This document shows, piece by piece, positions 14,828-22,702 of a DNA stretch of 29,388 bases (position 1 is the first letter of the stretch; each line of letters opens with the position of its first letter). A program made the translations under genes and the position numbers. The notes beneath the pieces are model-generated. The model did no database searches, was not told the DNA's origin, and saw only the letters and a list, made by a program, of their open reading frames with translations. Source of the stretch: an uncultured Lachnospiraceae bacterium (GTDB taxonomy: Bacteria; Bacillota; Clostridia; Lachnospirales; Lachnospiraceae); the NCBI GenBank assembly GCA_945827765.1, contig CALZPS010000001.1, positions 1 through 29,388 of the forward strand. The letters run 5' to 3'.

Positions 14828-16162
14828 ATGAAGATTGTATTGCCGAATAAGGTGATTATGATTATTGAAAATTTGCAGATGCATGGCTATGAAGCGTATG
14901 CTGTCGGCGGCTGCGTGCGGGACTCTATTCTGGCAAAACGCCCTCAGGACTGGGATATCACGACCTCTGCCAGACCAGAGGAAATCAAGCAGTTGTTCGC
15001 GCATACGGTGGACACAGGGATAGAGCATGGAACGGTGACCGTGCTGATCGGCAGGGAGAGCTTTGAGGTGACCACTTACCGGATTGACGGTGTTTATGAG
15101 GACAGCCGACACCCGAAGGAAGTGCTGTTTACCAATCGTCTGGAAGAGGATTTGAAACGACGGGATTTTACGATCAATGCCATGGCATATAATGACGATG
15201 TACGTTTGGTGGACGTATTCGGCGGGATGCGGGACTTAAACCATCATCTGATTCGCTGTGTCGGCGATCCGAGAGAGCGGTTTACGGAAGATGCCCTGCG
15301 GATGCTGCGTGCGGTACGTTTTTCCGCGCAGCTCAATTTCCCGATAGAGCCTGCTACAGCAGATGCGGTCCGCGAGCTGGCGCCAAATCTGTGCCACATC
15401 AGTGCAGAGCGTATTCAGGCAGAGCTTGTCAAGCTCCTGACATCGAATCATCCCGAGCGCATCCAGGATGCGTATGAGCTGGGAATTACCAAGGTGGTAC
15501 TTCCGGAATGGGATGCCATGGTTGGCGTGGCGCAGAACACTCCGCACCACAAATATGATGTCGCGGAGCATACGCTGCATGCTTTGAAATATGTTAAAAA
15601 GGACAAAATTCTGCGTCTGGTGATGCTTTTCCATGATATGGGTAAGCCGATGATGAAGACGACGGATGAGAATGGGAGGGACCATTTTAAAGGACATCCG
15701 CTTGTGAGCGAAGAGATTGCCCGAATCGTCATGCACCGCCTGAAGTTTGACAATGATACGATTAAAAAGGTGACTCGTCTTGTATGTTTTCATGATTACC
15801 GCATGGAGGCCACAGAGAGAAATGTGCGCCGGGCAATGAATCGCATCGGCGTGGAGCTGTTTCCATATTATCTGGCGATACGTCTTGCGGATATCAAAGC
15901 GCAGAGCCCATATATGCGGAGAGAGAAGATTGAAAATATTATTGCCATTCGGGAAGTCTATCAGAACGTGTTGGCAAAGAAGGAATGTGTAACCCTGAAA
16001 GACCTGGCGATTGGAGGCCGTGACCTGATGGCGCTGGGAATGCGGCCGGGGCGTGAGATTGGACTTATGTTGAATGAACTGCTGGAATGGGTGATAGACG
16101 AGCCCTCCTGCAATAAAAAAGAAATATTGTGCGAGTATGTGAAAGAAAAGCTCAATCTGTAG
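14828..16162 (+). CDS. cca: CCA tRNA nucleotidyltransferase
   Basis: The product has 444 residues and adds or repairs the 3' CCA end of tRNAs. The class II nucleotidyltransferase head shows VGGCVRD (residues 26-32) and the metal-binding DWD (41-43). RRDFTINAMAYN and EDALRMLRAVRF follow, the latter being the nucleotide-recognition EDxxR region. An HD domain follows with LFHDMGKP and CFHDYR, as in HD-containing CCA enzymes that can remove 2',3'-cyclic phosphates. A close relative, poly(A) polymerase, is less likely in Firmicutes. The start ATG 14828 lies seven bases after the previous stop; the ribosome site AAGGAAA overlaps the end of the ATPase gene, so translation is coupled. Confidence 0.95.
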   Translation: MKIVLPNKVIMIIENLQMHGYEAYAVGGCVRDSILAKRPQDWDITTSARPEEIKQLFAHTVDTGIEHGTVTVLIGRESFEVTTYRIDGVYEDSRHPKEVLFTNRLEEDLKRRDFTINAMAYNDDVRLVDVFGGMRDLNHHLIRCVGDPRERFTEDALRMLRAVRFSAQLNFPIEPATADAVRELAPNLCHISAERIQAELVKLLTSNHPERIQDAYELGITKVVLPEWDAMVGVAQNTPHHKYDVAEHTLHALKYVKKDKILRLVMLFHDMGKPMMKTTDENGRDHFKGHPLVSEEIARIVMHRLKFDNDTIKKVTRLVCFHDYRMEATERNVRRAMNRIGVELFPYYLAIRLADIKAQSPYMRREKIENIIAIREVYQNVLAKKECVTLKDLAIGGRDLMALGMRPGREIGLMLNELLEWVIDEPSCNKKEILCEYVKEKLNL

Positions 16163-16202
16163 GCATACTTTGGCCGTCCCCGGCATAGGATTGAAAAGAA
16201 TT

Positions 16203-17240
16203 ATGAATGAAAAGACGGGGGCGGCCATGAGGGAGTATGAACTGGAAGTATTGGAACAATATCATATAGAAGTAAAAGGCACCCGCAAAATAAGGGGTGC
16301 GTTTTTTATCGACACGAATGAGGGTACGATGCTTTTAAAGGAGACAGATCTTTCTGACCGGCGCGCGCCCTTGCTGTATTTCATTCTTACCCATCTGGAA
16401 ACGGAGGGGTATACGTATATAGATACACCCATATTTACGACGGACAAAAAACTTATCTGTACATCGAAGGAAGGAAAACGGTATCTTTTGAAGAAGTGGT
16501 ACAGCGGACGAGAATGCGATGTGCGCAGGGAAGGCGATGTACTTGAGGCGGTTCAAAATCTTGCGCATCTGCACTTAAAACTGTATTGGCAGCCGATGTG
16601 TAGTGTGGAGGAGGGAAAAGAAATCAAACCTTCTGCCGGGAGACATTTGCAGGAAGAATTTCTCTGCCACAACAGAGAATTAAAAAAAATCCGCTGTTAC
16701 GTGAGAAAACGAAGCAGTAAGGATGCATTTGATTATATGTTTCTGGCACATTTCGAGAGAATGCTTTCGGTAGCAGAGAATGTGACGGACCGGCTCAAAA
16801 ACTCCGGTTATGAAAAATTATACCAGAACAGTATTGCACAAAATCGGCTGATTCACGGAGATTACAATTATCACAATGTGTTGATGCTGCCGGCAGCAGA
16901 GGTCGCAACAACCAACTTTGAACATTTCCGGCTGGATATTCAGGTGCAGGATCTTTGCTATTTCCTGCGCAAAGTGCTGGAAAAGCACCGATGGAATGAA
17001 GAACTGGGAGACAGTATGCTGGAAACCTACAATAAAATCCGCCCGCTGACACCGGAAGAACTGGAGTATATGGCGCTGAAGCTGGCTTACCCTGAAAAAT
17101 TCTGGAAAACAATGAATTCCTATTATCATTCCAACAAAGTCTGGATTCCGGAAAAAAATGTTGAAAAATTGATGCTTGCCGTCACCCAGACAGATGAAAA
17201 AATCCGCTTTTTGGAGAAGATATTCTCTTTTCATTTGTAA
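16203..17240 (+). CDS. CotS-family spore coat protein with kinase-like fold
   Basis: The product has 345 residues from this start. It resembles CotS/YsxE-type coat proteins, which share the aminoglycoside-phosphotransferase/choline-kinase fold. The opening YELEVLEQYHIEVKGTRKIR and the ending WNEELGDSMLETYNKIRPL fit that family. The catalytic loop is LIHGDYNYHNVLM, with the HGD Asp and Asn present. The following metal-binding motif reads NFEHF where kinases have DFD or DFE. Start choice is uncertain: ATG 16203 has AGGA 12 bases upstream, ATG 16227 follows a GGGGG tract, and TTG 16170 has nothing. The gene sits alone among housekeeping genes. A substrate is unknown. Confidence 0.82.
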   Translation: MNEKTGAAMREYELEVLEQYHIEVKGTRKIRGAFFIDTNEGTMLLKETDLSDRRAPLLYFILTHLETEGYTYIDTPIFTTDKKLICTSKEGKRYLLKKWYSGRECDVRREGDVLEAVQNLAHLHLKLYWQPMCSVEEGKEIKPSAGRHLQEEFLCHNRELKKIRCYVRKRSSKDAFDYMFLAHFERMLSVAENVTDRLKNSGYEKLYQNSIAQNRLIHGDYNYHNVLMLPAAEVATTNFEHFRLDIQVQDLCYFLRKVLEKHRWNEELGDSMLETYNKIRPLTPEELEYMALKLAYPEKFWKTMNSYYHSNKVWIPEKNVEKLMLAVTQTDEKIRFLEKIFSFHL

Positions 17241-17292
17241 ATTTGTGGTGTATACTAGTGATAAAGAATTATTATCAGGGAGGTACTGTAGG

Positions 17293-19026
17293 ATGGAGTA
17301 CATGGAAAAATATCAAGAATGGCTGACCAATCCATATTTTGATGCAGACACCAAGGCAGAACTTATCAGCATCAAGGATGATGAAAATGAAATCAAGGAG
17401 AGATTTTATCAGGATCTGGAGTTTGGTACAGCAGGGCTGCGTGGTATCATCGGTGCAGGAACGAACCGCATGAATACATACGTTGTGCGCAAGGCTACTC
17501 AGGGGCTTGCCAATTATATCATGAAAAGCGGAAAGCAGGCTCAGGGTGTAGCAATCGCATATGATTCCCGGCGGATGTCACCGGAGTTTGCAGAAGTGGC
17601 AGCTCTGTGTCTGGCTGCAAACGGAATCAAGGCATATGTGTTTGAGTCCCTGCGTCCGACACCGGAACTTTCCTTCGCAGTGAGAAAGTTAGGGTGCATT
17701 GCCGGAATCAATATCACAGCCAGCCATAACCCGCCGGAGTATAACGGTTACAAAGTATACTGGGAGGACGGCGCACAGATCACACCGCCTCATGATAAAG
17801 GCATCATGGCGGATGTGAAGGCGATTACGGATTATACCACATTGAAGACGATGGAGCCGGAGGCAGCAAAGGCAGCGGGACTCTATGAAGTAATCGGGGC
17901 AGAAGTGGACGATGCTTACATGGCGGAGCTGAAGAAACAGGTTCTTCATCAGGATGCCATTGATGCAGTGGCAAAAGATATCAAAATCGTATATTCTCCG
18001 CTGCATGGTACCGGAAATATCCCGGCACGCCGTGTCTTGAAAGAACTAGGCTTTGAGAATGTATATGTGGTTCCTGAGCAGGAACTGCCGGACGGTGAAT
18101 TCCCGACTGTTTCTTATCCGAATCCGGAGGCTGATGAGGCATTTGAACTGGGACTGAAACTGGCGAAGGAACTGGATGCGGATCTTGTGCTGGCGACGGA
18201 TCCGGATGCGGACAGACTCGGTGTACGTGTAAAGGACAGCAATGGGGAATATCATACATTGACCGGTAATATGTCAGGCTGTCTGCTGGCAGACTATGAG
18301 ATCGGTCAGCGCAAAGAGCTGAAAGGACTGCCGGAGGACGGTTATCTGATTAAAACAATTGTGACGACCAACATGGCAGATGCGATTGCAAAATATTACA
18401 ATGTAGGCGTAATCGAATGTCTGACCGGATTTAAATATATCGGACAGCAGATTCTTGGATTTGAGACGACGGGCAAAGGTGAGTACTTATTTGGATTTGA
18501 GGAAAGCTATGGATGTCTGATCGGAACCCATGCGAGGGACAAGGATGCGATTGTGGCGACCATGGCACTGGCAGAGGCAGCTGCTTATTATAAGAGCAAA
18601 GGTATGAATCTGTGGGATGCAATGGTGGCAATGTATGAGCGTTATGGATATTACAAGGATGATATCAAGTCTATCACGTTGAAGGGCATTGAAGGACTTG
18701 CCAAGATTCAGGAAATTCTTGATACACTGCGCAAGAATCCGCCGACAGAGATTGCCGGATACAAGGTTTTGAAGGCGAGAGATTACATGGCGGACACCAT
18801 CAAGGATATGGAGACAGGTGAAGTCACAGCGACAGGGCTGCCAAGCTCCAACGTACTGTATTATGATATGCCGGACGGCACATGGCTGTGTGTGAGACCT
18901 TCCGGAACCGAGCCGAAAGTGAAGTTCTACTATGGTGTGAAAGGTACTTCACTGGAGGATGCAGATGAGAAGTCCGCAGCAATGGGCAAGGAAGTGCTTG
19001 CCATGATTGATGCGATGCTGGCATAG
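17293..19026 (+). CDS. Phospho-sugar mutase (phosphoglucomutase/phosphomannomutase)
   Basis: The product has 577 residues, the size of the PgcA-type alpha-phosphoglucomutases of Firmicutes. It interconverts hexose 1- and 6-phosphates, linking glycolysis to UDP-glucose and glycan synthesis. Family motifs are FGTAGLRG, the active-site serine loop TASHNP (Ser144), the Mg2+ loop DPDADR (Asp303), the sugar-binding GFEESYG and the phosphate-binding RPSGTEPK. ATG 17293 was chosen because GGGAGG lies nine bases upstream; a longer reading from 17176 overlaps the CotS-like gene in another frame. A weak promoter may lie near 17240-17270 (TATACT). The distant GH13 enzyme could feed it glucose units, but no operon link exists. 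Confidence 0.93.
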   Translation: MEYMEKYQEWLTNPYFDADTKAELISIKDDENEIKERFYQDLEFGTAGLRGIIGAGTNRMNTYVVRKATQGLANYIMKSGKQAQGVAIAYDSRRMSPEFAEVAALCLAANGIKAYVFESLRPTPELSFAVRKLGCIAGINITASHNPPEYNGYKVYWEDGAQITPPHDKGIMADVKAITDYTTLKTMEPEAAKAAGLYEVIGAEVDDAYMAELKKQVLHQDAIDAVAKDIKIVYSPLHGTGNIPARRVLKELGFENVYVVPEQELPDGEFPTVSYPNPEADEAFELGLKLAKELDADLVLATDPDADRLGVRVKDSNGEYHTLTGNMSGCLLADYEIGQRKELKGLPEDGYLIKTIVTTNMADAIAKYYNVGVIECLTGFKYIGQQILGFETTGKGEYLFGFEESYGCLIGTHARDKDAIVATMALAEAAAYYKSKGMNLWDAMVAMYERYGYYKDDIKSITLKGIEGLAKIQEILDTLRKNPPTEIAGYKVLKARDYMADTIKDMETGEVTATGLPSSNVLYYDMPDGTWLCVRPSGTEPKVKFYYGVKGTSLEDADEKSAAMGKEVLAMIDAMLA

Positions 19027-19093
19027 TTGGCAGTTACGGTGACAGCCTGTAAAAGAAAAAAGTTCTTTGAGTACGTGTTTAACAAGAAATGCC

Positions 19094-19122
19094 TTGACAA
19101 AGGATAGTGAAACAGTTATAAC
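19094..19122 (+). promoter_or_regulatory. Sigma-A promoter of the HU gene
   Basis: A perfect TTGACA (19094-19099) and TATAAC (19117-19122) are exactly 17 bases apart, about 95 bp before the start codon. This leaves a 5' leader of roughly 87 bases with no clear structure. Confidence 0.85.
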
Positions 19123-19215
19123 AATAATAAGGGTAATGTCGCGTATCATACAGACGGATACCTTTGCGAAAAACATGAAGAAAGTTCTAGTACAACTAAG
19201 AGGAGGATATTATCC

Positions 19216-19491
19216 ATGAACAGAACAGAGTTTGTAGCAGCAATTGCAGAAAATGCTGAGATTTCTAAGAAAGATGCTGAGAAAGCAGTAAAGGCTTTTA
19301 TCGATGTGGTTGCAGAAGAATTGAAAAAAGGCGAAAAAGTACAGCTGGTAGGATTTGGTACATTTGAAGTATCTGAGAGAGCAGCAAGAGAAGGAAGAAA
19401 TCCGCAGACAGGAGAGGCAATGAAGATTTCAGCTTGCAAGGCTCCGAAGTTCAAAGCAGGAAAAGCACTGAAAGACGCTGTGAACGAATAA
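19216..19491 (+). CDS. hup: HU-family DNA-binding protein
   Basis: The product is the standard 91-residue HU protein, which bends and compacts DNA as a dimer. It opens with [12 protein letters not shown] and has the beta-arm region [22 protein letters not shown], ending in [12 protein letters not shown]. The start ATG 19216 follows a strong AAGAGGAGG site. The gene has its own strong promoter and a hairpin terminator, so it is probably a single-gene unit. HU genes often sit just before rqcP-yabP in Clostridia, which matches the order here. Confidence 0.97.
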   Translation: MNRTEFVAAIAENAEISKKDAEKAVKAFIDVVAEELKKGEKVQLVGFGTFEVSERAAREGRNPQTGEAMKISACKAPKFKAGKALKDAVNE

Positions 19492-19532
19492 TAATACGAT
19501 AAGGAAAAAGCGCCGGACGCTTTGAGAGACAT

Positions 19533-19561
19533 AAAAGGCAGGGACATTTCCCCTGCCTTTT
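19533..19561. terminator. Bidirectional-type terminator after the HU gene
   Basis: An 11-bp stem pairs 19533-19543 (AAAAGGCAGGG) with 19551-19561 (CCCTGCCTTTT), with a seven-base loop. The T run is short and part of the stem, so termination may be moderate. The pairing works on both strands. Confidence 0.7.
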
Positions 19562-19705
19562 GCATATCTGGATGGCTTGACAGAAGAAAAAGAGCCATGC
19601 ACAAAAGCGGAAAGACCGGCGCACAAAAATGTGAGCCGGATCTGGCCGCCTTTTGTAAAGGGCGCACAGCCCCGGCGAGATGAAGCGGAGCGGAAAGGAA
19701 AAAGT

Positions 19706-19945
19706 ATGAGACTCGATAAGTTTTTGAAAGTATCACGTTTGATTAAAAGACGTACTGTGGCAAATGAAGCATGTGATGCAGGACGCGTACTGGTGAACGG
19801 AAATGTTGCCAAGGCATCCGTCAAAGTGAAAGTCGGAGACATCATAGAGATTGCATTTGGCACAAAGACTGTCAAGGCAGAGGTGCTTGCACTGGCAGAC
19901 ACTACGAAAAAAGAAGAAGCAAAAGAATTGTTCCGATACCTATAA
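19706..19945 (+). CDS. rqcP: S4-domain RNA-binding protein RqcP (YabO, Hsp15-like)
   Basis: The product has 79 residues and consists mainly of one S4 RNA-binding domain (MRLDKFLKVSRLIKRRTVANEACDAGRVLVNG). In B. subtilis RqcP works with RqcH in ribosome-associated quality control, helping Ala-tail synthesis on stalled nascent chains. ATG 19706 follows AAAGGA. The frame is open for 43 more codons upstream (from 19577), but that part has no domain-like sequence, and the S4 domain begins right at this Met. The gene leads into yabP-yabQ-divIC, the same order as in Bacillus and Clostridia. Confidence 0.92.
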   Translation: MRLDKFLKVSRLIKRRTVANEACDAGRVLVNGNVAKASVKVKVGDIIEIAFGTKTVKAEVLALADTTKKEEAKELFRYL

Positions 19946-19954
19946 TCCGGCTGA

Positions 19955-19984
19955 GTCATATTTTCCTCATTCTCAACATATAAT
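19955..19984 (+). promoter_or_regulatory. Sigma-E-type sporulation promoter of yabP-yabQ
   Basis: GTCATATT (19955-19962) and CATATAAT (19977-19984) are 14 bases apart. This fits the mother-cell sigma-E consensus (about ATA at -35 and CATACAAT at -10). yabP and yabQ are sigma-E-dependent in B. subtilis, which agrees. The -10 also resembles a sigma-A box, so some vegetative use is possible. Confidence 0.65.
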
Positions 19985-20004
19985 CAGATGGGAGGAGGGA
20001 TTGT

Positions 20005-20289
20005 ATGGAAGAACGACAGCCGGTAAAATCACACAAACTGATTATCAATAATCGAAAGACAAGTACAGTGACAGGGGTGCTGGATGTACTTTCTTTTGAC
20101 TTAAATGAAATATTGCTGGAGACGGAACAAGGAATGCTGATGGTCAAAGGAAATGACTTACATGTTAACCGCCTGACAGTGGAAAAAGGAGAAGTAGATC
20201 TGTCGGGAACAATAGACAGTATTTCCTACTCTGATATCAAACAAACGGGTGCGCAGGGCGAGAATTTTTTTGCCAGGCTATTTCGCTAG
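20005..20289 (+). CDS. yabP: Sporulation protein YabP
   Basis: The product has 94 residues and contains the YabP/YqfC-family core: KLIINNRKTSTVTGVLDVLSFDLNEILLETEQG, then MVKGNDLHVNRLTVEKGEVDLSGTIDSISY. YabP is needed for spore formation in B. subtilis, in the mother cell, but its biochemical role is unknown. ATG 20005 follows a very strong GGGAGGAGGG site. The sigma-E-like promoter lies 20 bases upstream and yabQ begins nine bases after the stop. Confidence 0.95.
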   Translation: MEERQPVKSHKLIINNRKTSTVTGVLDVLSFDLNEILLETEQGMLMVKGNDLHVNRLTVEKGEVDLSGTIDSISYSDIKQTGAQGENFFARLFR

Positions 20290-20298
20290 GGATTGTTT

Positions 20299-20631
20299 AT
20301 GATACTGGGAATCGGGAAAGAGACCGCAATTTTACTATATGCCGGTCTCTCAGGCGTCGTTGTGTTTTTGAGCTATCAGATATTGTATCTGTTCCGTCGG
20401 TTGATAAAACATCATACAGTTGTCATCGGGATGGAAGACTTGTTTTACTGGATTACAGTGAGCGTATATTTATTCCGGCAAATGTACAGAGCGATATATG
20501 GTAATGTCAGGTGGTTCTTTGCCGTGGGAGTAGTGCTGGGATGTCTGCTCGCATGGGGAGGGAAAAAATTGTCAAAAAAAATATGGAAGAAATGTCAGAA
20601 AAAACTTGAAAAAAGAAAGAAAAAAAGATAA
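20299..20631 (+). CDS. yabQ: Spore cortex biosynthesis protein YabQ
   Basis: The product has 110 residues with hydrophobic segments at about 9-30, 45-60 and 72-88, and a strongly basic tail (KKLEKRKKKR). This is the YabQ pattern: a membrane protein needed for spore cortex formation. ATG 20299 was preferred over the TTG at 20293 because AGGGA lies six bases upstream. It follows yabP closely and is probably translated from the same sporulation transcript. The region between it and divIC (20632-20733) has a small ATAAGTT/AACTTAT hairpin (20683-20700) and no clear promoter. Confidence 0.93.
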   Translation: MILGIGKETAILLYAGLSGVVVFLSYQILYLFRRLIKHHTVVIGMEDLFYWITVSVYLFRQMYRAIYGNVRWFFAVGVVLGCLLAWGGKKLSKKIWKKCQKKLEKRKKKR

Positions 20632-20733
20632 TATAAATATATATTTTGCCGGATGGGGAGAAGTGCCCGGCGTATTGCAGCTATAAGTTGGGGAACTTAT
20701 GGGTAATTTTAGTTTTAAACAGGGTGAGTAAAA

Positions 20734-21114
20734 ATGATGAACAGGAAGAGAATGGACAGTCATGGCAGCAGTGTCCGCCGACATACATTTGATAAAAATG
20801 TTCGGAGGACATCTTCGAGAGGAAGGAAGTCTGCTCTTTATTATCACAGAAATAGTATGATAGTTATTGGCGCGGTTTTGGGGCTGCTTTTGGGTGTGGC
20901 AGGTGTCGGTTCTATTCGTCTGTACGCCAGAAATGAGTCGTACAAAGCACAGGAAGCAGAACTTCAGACGCAGATTGAAGAGGCGAAAAAACGCTCGGAA
21001 GAGGTGAAAGCATACGAGGAGTATGTGAAGACGGATGAGTATATCAAAGACATCGCCGAAGAAAAACTGGGTCTGGTTGACCCGAATGAAATTATTTTCA
21101 AACCAAGGCAGTAG
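20734..21114 (+). CDS. divIC: Septum formation initiator, DivIC/FtsB family
   Basis: The product has 126 residues with a basic cytoplasmic tail (about 1-40), one transmembrane helix (about 42-62) and an extracytoplasmic coiled coil (YKAQEAELQTQIEEAKKRSEEVKAY). The family ending EYIKDIAEEKLGLVDPNEIIFKP follows. DivIC forms the FtsL-DivIB-DivIC divisome complex. Two adjacent ATG codons (20734, 20737) could serve as start, with GGTGA just upstream. Place and order after yabQ match Bacillus and Clostridia. A strong terminator follows. Confidence 0.93.
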   Translation: MMNRKRMDSHGSSVRRHTFDKNVRRTSSRGRKSALYYHRNSMIVIGAVLGLLLGVAGVGSIRLYARNESYKAQEAELQTQIEEAKKRSEEVKAYEEYVKTDEYIKDIAEEKLGLVDPNEIIFKPRQ

Positions 21115-21168
21115 ACAAGATAGTTATTCCACAATCATAGAAAAAAAGAAAAGATGATTACATAAGAA

Positions 21169-21206
21169 AACCTTCGGAGCAGTTTCCGGAGGTTATTATA
21201 TTTTTG
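21169..21206 (+). terminator. Intrinsic terminator after divIC
   Basis: A 10-bp stem pairs 21169-21178 (AACCTTCGGA) with 21185-21194 (TCCGGAGGTT, one G-T pair), with a six-base loop. It is followed by the T-rich ATTATATTTTTG. Confidence 0.85.
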
Positions 21207-21245
21207 CGAACAAAGTAATCACAAAACAGAAGGGAATTTCATAGC

Positions 21246-22655
21246 ATGGAAAATGGACAGGCACTGCATGCAAGCCCGTATGCGGCACAGATTGAAAAAT
21301 TTGCAGATTCATTGACACAGATTTCACATACATTTTTGAAAATGGAAGGCAGAAAAGAGTATTTCACCGGAGAAGAGGTGGATGATATGTTTGGCCGGGT
21401 AAAAAACAAGGTGTGCACCAATTGTGAAAAGTGTGCATGGTGCTGGGGTGAGGATTTTGTACATACCTATCAGATGGGATATGAGTTGCTCTCTGCCGTG
21501 GATTCTTACGGCGCTGAACTGAATACGGAAGTGAAACGAAAGCTTTCACAGCGGTGCATACAGGCACCCAGGTATCTGCGCAGGCTTTTAGATGCGTTTC
21601 AGGATGCCAAACAGGACATGGTGTGGAGAAACCGTATAGCGCAGAGCCGGGAAGGCTGCGCCATCCAAATGGATACATTTGCCGAAATGCTCCGGGAGAC
21701 TTCCAAAGAACTGGAAGACAGCATCGTGACGGATGAGCGTATGGAGAAAAGACTGACGGCAGGATTAAAACGAAAAGGAGTCCGGGTTCTGAACTGCTAT
21801 TTTTTTATGAATCGCAAGGGAAAATACGAGATTCATCTGACAGCCCGCAGTATACAGGAAAAATGTGTTACGACAAAGGAGATTGTACAGGAGATTTCCG
21901 GCATTATGGGGAAAAAAATGGTGGCAGCGGCAGGACAGAGTCAGAAATTGGGGCGCCAATATATGACCATAGTATGTTTGGAGGGCCCCGCTTATTATAT
22001 TATGCAGGGCGTTGCGCGCATCGGCAAAGGCGGCAGTACTGTGTCCGGTGACAATTTTATGGCCTGCGAGTTGGCAGGAGGAAGACAGGCAATCGCCTTG
22101 TCTGACGGCATGGGTTCGGGAGAAAAGGCCTGCCGTGAGAGCGCACAGGTGATTGAATTGTTGGAAGAATTGCTGATGGCGGGATTCCCGGAAAAGATGG
22201 CTGTCCAGATGATTAATACAACTTTGACAATGGGGAGGGAAGAAATCCATTACTCTACGGTTGATATGGCGGTTTTTGATTTGTATAACGGAACCTGTGA
22301 ACTGATAAAAGCAGGTGCTTCTTCCACATTTATCAAAAGAAAGAGCGGAGTAGAACACCTGGTATCTACAAGTCTGCCAATCGGAGTTGTGCATAAGATA
22401 GAACTGGAGTCGATGGAGTGCAGCCTGGAGGATGGAGACTTTGTAATTATGATGACGGATGGTGTGCTTGATGCACTGCCGGTAGGGGAACAGGATATGC
22501 TGTTATCAACAATCATCGGAGGGAGCGAGTTGACCAATCCACGGGAAATGGCACAGCACATCCTGAAACAGGTCTTGAACTGGACGGGAGAAGAGCCGCA
22601 GGATGACATGACTGTGCTGGTGGCAGGAATATGGAGTAACTATTCAGCTATATAG
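21246..22655 (+). CDS. spoIIE: SpoIIE-like PP2C serine phosphatase lacking the membrane domain
   Basis: The product has 469 residues. The C-terminal PP2C phosphatase domain shows GDNFM, LSDGMGSGEKA (about 285-295), MMTDGVLDALP and PQDDMTVLV, all metal-binding parts of SpoIIE/RsbU phosphatases. The upstream region has a cysteine cluster CTNCEKCAWCW (about residues 57-67), typical of clostridial SpoIIE, and helical segments. SpoIIE dephosphorylates SpoIIAA to activate sigma-F in the forespore. B. subtilis SpoIIE has about 827 residues with ten membrane helices at the N-terminus; none is seen here, and the frame does not extend upstream past the terminator. The position between divIC and tilS is the orthologous one. 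ATG 21246 follows AGGGAA. Confidence 0.9.
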   Translation: MENGQALHASPYAAQIEKFADSLTQISHTFLKMEGRKEYFTGEEVDDMFGRVKNKVCTNCEKCAWCWGEDFVHTYQMGYELLSAVDSYGAELNTEVKRKLSQRCIQAPRYLRRLLDAFQDAKQDMVWRNRIAQSREGCAIQMDTFAEMLRETSKELEDSIVTDERMEKRLTAGLKRKGVRVLNCYFFMNRKGKYEIHLTARSIQEKCVTTKEIVQEISGIMGKKMVAAAGQSQKLGRQYMTIVCLEGPAYYIMQGVARIGKGGSTVSGDNFMACELAGGRQAIALSDGMGSGEKACRESAQVIELLEELLMAGFPEKMAVQMINTTLTMGREEIHYSTVDMAVFDLYNGTCELIKAGASSTFIKRKSGVEHLVSTSLPIGVVHKIELESMECSLEDGDFVIMMTDGVLDALPVGEQDMLLSTIIGGSELTNPREMAQHILKQVLNWTGEEPQDDMTVLVAGIWSNYSAI

Positions 22656-22667
22656 TTACGATTATAC

Positions 22668-22696
22668 TTGCTTTTTTTGAGTGGATTGATTATAGT
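22668..22696 (+). promoter_or_regulatory. Promoter of tilS giving an apparently leaderless mRNA
   Basis: TTGCTT (22668-22673) and TATAGT (22691-22696) are 17 bases apart. The expected start point, seven bases after the -10, falls on the A of the tilS ATG at 22703. Confidence 0.65.
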
Positions 22697-22702
22697 TTAC
22701 AT

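Noticed and set aside
19577..19705. N-terminal extension of 43 codons for RqcP
   Set aside because: The S4 domain begins at Met 19706 with its own AAAGGA site. The extension has no domain-like sequence.
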